From Deltaproteobacteria bacterium (GTDB lineage: Bacteria; Desulfobacterota; Desulfobaccia; Desulfobaccales; 0-14-0-80-60-11), in the NCBI GenBank assembly GCA_019308625.1, contig JAFDHU010000038.1, positions 1 to 10,023 on the forward strand: a stretch of DNA of 10,023 nucleotides, given 5' to 3'. Below the pieces are notes generated by a model, which was not told the origin of the DNA, did not search any database, and saw nothing but the letters and a program-made list of their open reading frames with translations. Shown in pieces: positions 6,778 through 10,023 of the stretch. Made by a program: the position numbers and the translations under genes. Each line of letters begins with the position of its first letter. Within the stretch, counting starts at the first letter, position 1.

Positions 6778-6824
6778 GAAGGTTGTGGGGTTGTAAAGCA
6801 ACAGAGCCAGCCGGCCACGCCAGT

Positions 6825-6840
6825 GCGGGCCTGCTCCCGC
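6825..6840. terminator. Hairpin in the convergent intergenic region
   Basis: GCGGG at 6825-6829 pairs with CCCGC at 6836-6840 around a CCTGCT loop. It lies in the 68-base gap where the plus-strand unit (stop at 6777) meets the minus-strand unit (stop at 6846). A weaker GTTG/CAAC stem lies at 6790-6802. Neither strand has a T run after the hairpin, so intrinsic termination is uncertain. The position is what suggests a bidirectional terminator. Confidence 0.3.
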
Positions 6841-6845
6841 CCACC

Positions 6846-7118
6846 TCAGCACAGCCAGCACCCCTTTTTCCGAATCTCTTCGTACCACTTGGCCAGGAGT
6901 CGGCGAAACTCCCCCTTTTTCAGAAACAGAAGCTGATTCACCTGGCGGCTGTCAATGAAGCCCCCGAAATAGGCGTATTTCACCAGATTTTCCAGGTTTT
7001 CCGGAGAAAACTGCCGGGCTGGCTCCGGCACCCGCTCCCACATCTCCTCCTGCTGGATGATTTCCTTTACCCGGTCGTAATGGTGCTTCTGCTGCTCCAG
7101 AGTAGCTTCATGAGGCAT
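6846..7118 (-). CDS. Uncharacterised helical protein with C-terminal CWLC, 90 aa
   Basis: Minus-strand frame ending at TGA (6848-6846). ATG at 7118 is preferred, with GGTGG eight bases upstream. A GTG at 7130 would add four residues and is the main alternative. The protein is soluble and charged: an N-terminal helix (EQQKHHYDRVKEIIQQEEMW), a middle with PEPARQFSPENLENLVKYAY, and a Lys/Arg-rich helix (KKGEFRRLLAKWYEEIRKKG) ending in Cys-Trp-Leu-Cys as the last four residues. A terminal C-x-x-C could bind metal or form a disulfide; this is speculative. It lies 120 bases downstream of the oxidoreductase gene on the same strand, with a possible promoter between. No family recognised. High-GC third positions and a sensible protein composition support a real gene. 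Confidence 0.65.
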   Translation of the reverse strand: MPHEATLEQQKHHYDRVKEIIQQEEMWERVPEPARQFSPENLENLVKYAYFGGFIDSRQVNQLLFLKKGEFRRLLAKWYEEIRKKGCWLC

Positions 7119-7162
7119 GGCAGGAACCACCGTCCGTCCGCAGTTTTCTGGTTTCCCTCCGC

Positions 7163-7204
7163 GTCTGCCGCGAAAAAAATAATGCAGACTTGTAGCCGGT
7201 TCAA
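7163..7204 (-). promoter_or_regulatory. Candidate minus-strand promoter overlapping an inverted repeat
   Basis: On the minus strand TTGAAC (7204-7199) and TATTTT (7181-7176) are separated by 17 bases; each matches the consensus at four of six positions. The -10 lies in the loop of an inverted repeat, GTCTGC at 7163-7168 and GCAGAC at 7184-7189. Transcription would start near 7169, about 50 bases before the ATG at 7118. A second short palindrome, CCGGTT-G-AACCGG, overlaps the -35. The repeat could be an operator, or part of a terminator for the oxidoreductase gene upstream. Confidence 0.28.
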
Positions 7205-7238
7205 CCGGAAATGGCAGCAGAAAGTCAGGGAACGCGCC

Positions 7239-8540
7239 TCAGAGCCGCAAAAGCTCCCGGGCCTGGCGGGCGGCCTTTTGCCCCTGCACGATGGCGGCCT
7301 CAATGCAGGGCAGCCCCTCAGAGTCGGCGCTGCTCAAAATGATACGTCCCTTTGATGGGGGAAAGCGGCTCTTCAACCAGGTGAGGAAACCGGGATAAGC
7401 CACCACCTGGGCGTGGCCGAAACGGTAAAGGTGGATTTCCTCAATCTCTCCTTTCAGGCCGGGGAAAAGACGGTCGGCCGCGGCCAGAATCCTCCCGGCC
7501 CGGGTTGGGGGATCTTCCTTCAGGAGCCGCTGCCGCTCCCGGGGAGGGGGCTGCGGCGCAAAAACCACCATCACCCGGCGGTCATGTCCCCCTTGCCGGG
7601 GAGTCAGAATGAAATCGGAAAAAGTCTCCTCCTCCGCCACCCAGTTTTCGTAGCCGGGGGCCTCCAGGCTCACGTGGCCGCAGAGGGCCGCCACCACGTA
7701 GCTGCTGTAGCGGAACGGCTCAAAGTCGGAGGGATTCCAGCCCGTCTCCGGCACAAGCAGCTTCCGGGCCGTGAATTTCCCCACCGCCAGAATCACGGCG
7801 CCGGCCTCCAGGCAGTAGGGCTCCCGGGCCGCAGCATCCATAACCATAAGCCGCACCCCGTCCCAAGCCGGCCGCACCCCCACCACTACCTGGCGGAAGC
7901 GAGGGGGAGCCGGCAGATTGTCAAGCAAGGCCCCAATCAGCCGGGCGTTGCCTTCCGGGAAGGCCGCGGTGCGGGTGGAAGGCGAAAATTCCGACATCAG
8001 AAAGTACAGGCCAGCCCAGGCGGACACCTCTTCCGGCCCGGCCCCCAGGCAGGAGGCGCAGTAGGGCGCAAACAGGCGGGTGACCTCCCCCGGCAGGCCC
8101 CGGACTTTTTCCAAATATTCCTGGAGGGAATAACGGTCCCATTCCGCCTGGTGGAGGGTCTCCGAGCCCAGGGGCTCCCATTCCTCCTCCCAGGCCGCCA
8201 ACTCCTCGGCCAGGCGGAGGAGCTTGTCCAGTGCGGCTGGGCCCAAAGGCAGGCATTTAAGACCCTGCTGGGAAAAACAGTCAGGTATCCAGGCCCCCCG
8301 GAAAAACAAGGCATTGGAAGGGTCGGCCACCAGGGCGGCATCGGGATCCAGCCCCAAATCCCGGTACCATTTCAGCCATTCGGCGCTCCAGGGATAGTAA
8401 AAATAGGCCGAACCCGCCGGATAGGACACCCCCTGATAAGACCCCGGCAGGCAGACCCCTCCGGCGTGGCCCTCGGCCTCCAGCACCACCACCTGCCGGT
8501 CCCGCAGATGATAAGCCGCAGGGCTCCGGCTCATCGCCAC
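7239..8540 (-). CDS. FAD-dependent oxidoreductase (flavin amine oxidase/HemG-like fold), N-terminus disrupted
   Basis: 433 residues from GTG 8540 (ATG 8534 gives 431 and has GGGG five bases upstream). Family signs: beta2 ending in an acidic residue (VVVLEAE, Glu21), the GG motif HAGGVC (25-30), FPEGNARLIGALLDNL (194-209, like the P-x-G-G region of amine oxidases), and a C-terminal flavin segment from GRIILSSADSEG to IVQGQKAARQA (398-427). Missing is the first Rossmann strand and an intact GxGxxG loop: the protein begins just before AAYHL. In the same frame upstream, GTG 8591 gives VTEKMTVCLGSR, then TGA 8555-8553, then SSLGVAMSRS. This looks like the remains of the glycine loop. FAD binding is therefore doubtful unless the gene is frameshifted or the sequence is wrong. 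Such proteins oxidise amines, carotenoids or porphyrinogens; the substrate is not predictable. It lies 115 bases after the larB stop. Confidence 0.75.
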   Translation of the reverse strand: MAMSRSPAAYHLRDRQVVVLEAEGHAGGVCLPGSYQGVSYPAGSAYFYYPWSAEWLKWYRDLGLDPDAALVADPSNALFFRGAWIPDCFSQQGLKCLPLGPAALDKLLRLAEELAAWEEEWEPLGSETLHQAEWDRYSLQEYLEKVRGLPGEVTRLFAPYCASCLGAGPEEVSAWAGLYFLMSEFSPSTRTAAFPEGNARLIGALLDNLPAPPRFRQVVVGVRPAWDGVRLMVMDAAAREPYCLEAGAVILAVGKFTARKLLVPETGWNPSDFEPFRYSSYVVAALCGHVSLEAPGYENWVAEEETFSDFILTPRQGGHDRRVMVVFAPQPPPRERQRLLKEDPPTRAGRILAAADRLFPGLKGEIEEIHLYRFGHAQVVAYPGFLTWLKSRFPPSKGRIILSSADSEGLPCIEAAIVQGQKAARQARELLRL

Positions 8541-8655
8541 CCCAAGGCTTGATCAGCGGCTCCCCAGGCAGACGGTCATCTTCTCGGTCACGCATAACTC
8601 AACCTGAGCACGCCGAGGCGGGAAACTCCTGGCTTTGGAGTTCAGCCGGGTTTGG

Positions 8656-9408
8656 TCAGTCCTTGCGGTTGATCAGGGCCGCCAGGTGGCCGGCACCGAA
8701 GCCGTTGTCAATGTTGACCACGGCCACGCCGTTGGCGCAGGAATTGAGCATGGCCAGCAGCGCCGCCAGTCCCCCGAAGCTGGCGCCGTAGCCCACGCTG
8801 GTGGGCACGGCAATCACCGGACGGGCCACCAGCCCCCCCACCACACTGGGCAGGGCCCCCTCCATGCCGGCCACCACCACGAAGACCGTGGCTTGGCGGA
8901 AAAGCTGCCGGTGGGCCAGCAGCCGGTGCAGGCCGGCCACTCCGCAGTCATACACCGTCTCCACCCGGTGGCCCATGATGCGGGCGGTGACCGCGGCCTC
9001 CTCGGCCACCGGGATATCGGAGGTACCGGCGCAGATGACCGCGATGAGCCCCCGGCCCTGGTCCGGAATCTCGCCCCGCACCAGGGTCATGGCCCGGGAA
9101 TCCGGGTAATAGCGGGCCTCGGGAAAGTCCCGGGTCAGAACTTCGGCCTGTTCCGGGGCCAGACGGGTCACCAGGATGCGGTCCGACTTGGCCCACAGGG
9201 AAGTCAGGATGGCTTGCACCTGGGCCAGGGTCTTGCCCTGGGCGAACACCACCTCCGGGAAACCCTGGCGCAGGTGGCGATGGTGGTCCACACAGGCAAA
9301 GCCCAGGTCCTCAAAGGGCAAAGTCCGCAGCCTCTCCAGGGCCTCTGCTATGGAGGTGCGCCCGTCCCGGACCTCCGCCAGCAACTCTTCCAGCAGCTTG
9401 GAATCCAT
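8656..9408 (-). CDS. larB: LarB: nickel-pincer cofactor biosynthesis carboxylase/hydrolase
   Basis: 250 residues, the usual LarB length. Known: LarB carboxylates nicotinic acid adenine dinucleotide and hydrolyses it to pyridinium-3,5-dicarboxylate mononucleotide. This is the first step to the nickel-pincer nucleotide used by lactate racemase and related enzymes. Seen: an N-terminal helical part, then ACVDHHRHLRQGFPEVVFAQ (38-57) and GKT, then a PurE-like domain with CAGTSDIPVAEEA (126-138), DCGVAGLHRLL, VVVAGMEGALPSVVGGL with Glu183, PTSVGYGASFGGLAALLAML, NSCANG with Cys224, and NIDNGFGAG. Glu183 and Cys224 fit the reported catalytic Glu and Cys of LarB. ATG at 9408 has no Shine-Dalgarno sequence but a promoter directly upstream. 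larC and larE are not in the window. Stop TGA 8658-8656. Confidence 0.95.
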   Translation of the reverse strand: MDSKLLEELLAEVRDGRTSIAEALERLRTLPFEDLGFACVDHHRHLRQGFPEVVFAQGKTLAQVQAILTSLWAKSDRILVTRLAPEQAEVLTRDFPEARYYPDSRAMTLVRGEIPDQGRGLIAVICAGTSDIPVAEEAAVTARIMGHRVETVYDCGVAGLHRLLAHRQLFRQATVFVVVAGMEGALPSVVGGLVARPVIAVPTSVGYGASFGGLAALLAMLNSCANGVAVVNIDNGFGAGHLAALINRKD

Positions 9409-9419
9409 GTCAGTTCAGT

Positions 9420-9428
9420 ATTATAGCA
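9420..9428 (-). promoter_or_regulatory. Extended -10 promoter of larB
   Basis: On the minus strand TGC-TATAAT reads from 9428 to 9420: a perfect -10 hexamer with the extended TG element. No -35 match lies 16-18 bases further up, as is common for extended -10 promoters. The hexamer ends 11 bases before the ATG at 9408, so transcription should start near 9413 and leave a leader of only about 5 bases. The rest of the 171-base gap (9409-9579) holds no ORF, only a weak hairpin at 9548-9565 (CTGGG/CCCAG) without a T run. Confidence 0.55.
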
Positions 9429-9579
9429 TGGGGCCGCCGGAGACGGGAGTGGGGCCGGGGGGATTAAACGGTCGCCGGTTCGGAGGAGCCCGGCGGCCGG
9501 CTATGGACCTCTCGTCCACGGGGAGGAAGCAGCCCGCCGGACATCGCCTGGGGAATAACTCCCAGTACTGCCACGGGAA

Positions 9580-10023
9580 TCAGTCAAGGGGGCTTAAGAG
9601 CCCCTCCCGGCTGAGGCGGAAGCGGCTGCCGCGCCAAGTGACTTCATTCCCTGCAAAGCTCAGCAGCCAGAGGCCAAAAGCCACCAGGTCCTTTATAGGC
9701 AGAAGCAAAAAGGCCCAGGCTGGGAGGGATCCCCGCAGGCAGAGGCGTTCGGAGAAAAAGGCCACCACCCCGCGCCCCACCAGGGCCGCGGCCACCAGCC
9801 CCAAGGCGGGCGTCCCTGCTGCCAGCCAGGCGGCCAAGCTCCAGACCAGTGCGTGGGTGATACCGTAAGCCAGATACCCTTTGGGGCGGCAGACCCGGTA
9901 AGTCCTGGCCCACCGAAGCTGGTGCAGCAGGTAATCCTTCAGACTCATCTGCGGGTTGGCGGTCTCCACCACATACGGCAGCAGGGTCACCTTTCTCCCG
10001 GCCTGGTGCATCTGCCAGCCCAA
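9580..10023 (-). CDS. hpnI: HpnI-like glycosyltransferase (GT2, ceramide-glucosyltransferase type), C-terminal 147 residues
   Basis: Open from the right edge to TAA 9582-9580; the start and the catalytic GT-A core lie beyond 10023. Seen in order from the edge: GWQMHQAGRKVTLLPYVVET, then HQLRWARTYR (about residues 34-43 of this fragment), which is the (Q/R)xxRW-type motif with His in first place. Next come RPKGY, membrane stretches at about 54-90 and 102-122, and the ending GNEVTWRGSRFRLSREG. The P-Y-V-V-E, R-W-A-R-T, R-P-x-G-Y and W-R-G-x-x-(F/Y)-R elements match HpnI of hopanoid synthesis and bacterial ceramide glucosyltransferases. Known: HpnI adds N-acetylglucosamine to bacteriohopanetetrol at the inner membrane. 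No hopanoid gene is visible to confirm the pathway. Another lipid-linked glucosyltransferase is the alternative. Confidence 0.75.
   Translation of the reverse strand: MGWQMHQAGRKVTLLPYVVETANPQMSLKDYLLHQLRWARTYRVCRPKGYLAYGITHALVWSLAAWLAAGTPALGLVAAALVGRGVVAFFSERLCLRGSLPAWAFLLLPIKDLVAFGLWLLSFAGNEVTWRGSRFRLSREGLLSPLD

Noticed and set aside
7413..8552. Plus-strand open frame of 379 codons opposite the oxidoreductase
   Set aside because: It is a Gly/Pro/Arg/His-rich antisense translation, and the minus strand encodes recognisable flavoprotein segments.
9409..9579. Intrinsic terminator after the HpnI-like gene (hairpin 9548-9565)
   Set aside because: It is a five-base stem with an eight-base loop and no T tract on the minus strand, too weak to call.
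1..10023. Genome-wide recoding of TGA, suggested by two in-frame TGA codons
   Set aside because: TGA is the natural stop of several solid genes here (87-residue protein, fumarase beta, kinase-like protein, larB), so it functions as a stop codon.

Overview
The window is high-GC bacterial DNA, about 10 kb and densely packed. The gene set is a two-subunit class I [4Fe-4S] fumarase, PBP1A, a WbqC-family protein, LarB and a hopanoid-type glycosyltransferase. This suits an anaerobic Gram-negative, most likely from the former Deltaproteobacteria (Desulfobacterota). That assignment is inferred from gene content and protein style; no marker gene here proves it. No rRNA, tRNA, CRISPR array, insertion sequence or integrase was seen.

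Plus-strand half (1-6777). The 3' end of a WbqC-family gene (2-451) is followed by a 289-base gap with a candidate promoter and a structured leader. These lead into an 87-residue unrecognised protein (741-1004). Next is a small reading frame interrupted by an in-frame TGA (1050-1256). Its final stop overlaps the GTG start of a bifunctional penicillin-binding protein 1A (1253-3613). The alpha and beta subunits of class I fumarase (3642-4481, 4491-5063) follow as a tight pair. An AT-rich gap with a perfect palindrome precedes a soluble histidine-kinase-like protein (5211-6566) and a 65-residue helical protein (6580-6777).

Minus-strand half (6846-10023). Transcription converges at about 6778-6845. 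Reading leftwards on the minus strand, the order is: the 3' part of an HpnI-like glycosyltransferase (from beyond 10023 to 9580); larB of nickel-pincer cofactor synthesis (9408-8656), with a near-leaderless extended -10 promoter; a FAD-dependent oxidoreductase whose N-terminal glycine-rich loop is broken (8540-7239); and a 90-residue unrecognised protein (7118-6846).

The genes do not form one pathway. Envelope functions (WbqC-like, PBP1A, HpnI-like) alternate with central metabolism (fumarase), cofactor synthesis (LarB) and an orphan sensor. The points most worth a second look are the TGA-interrupted ORF with a SECIS-like hairpin ahead of PBP1A, the structured leader of the 87-residue protein, the broken Rossmann motif of the oxidoreductase, and the kinase-like protein lacking the G1-box aspartate.
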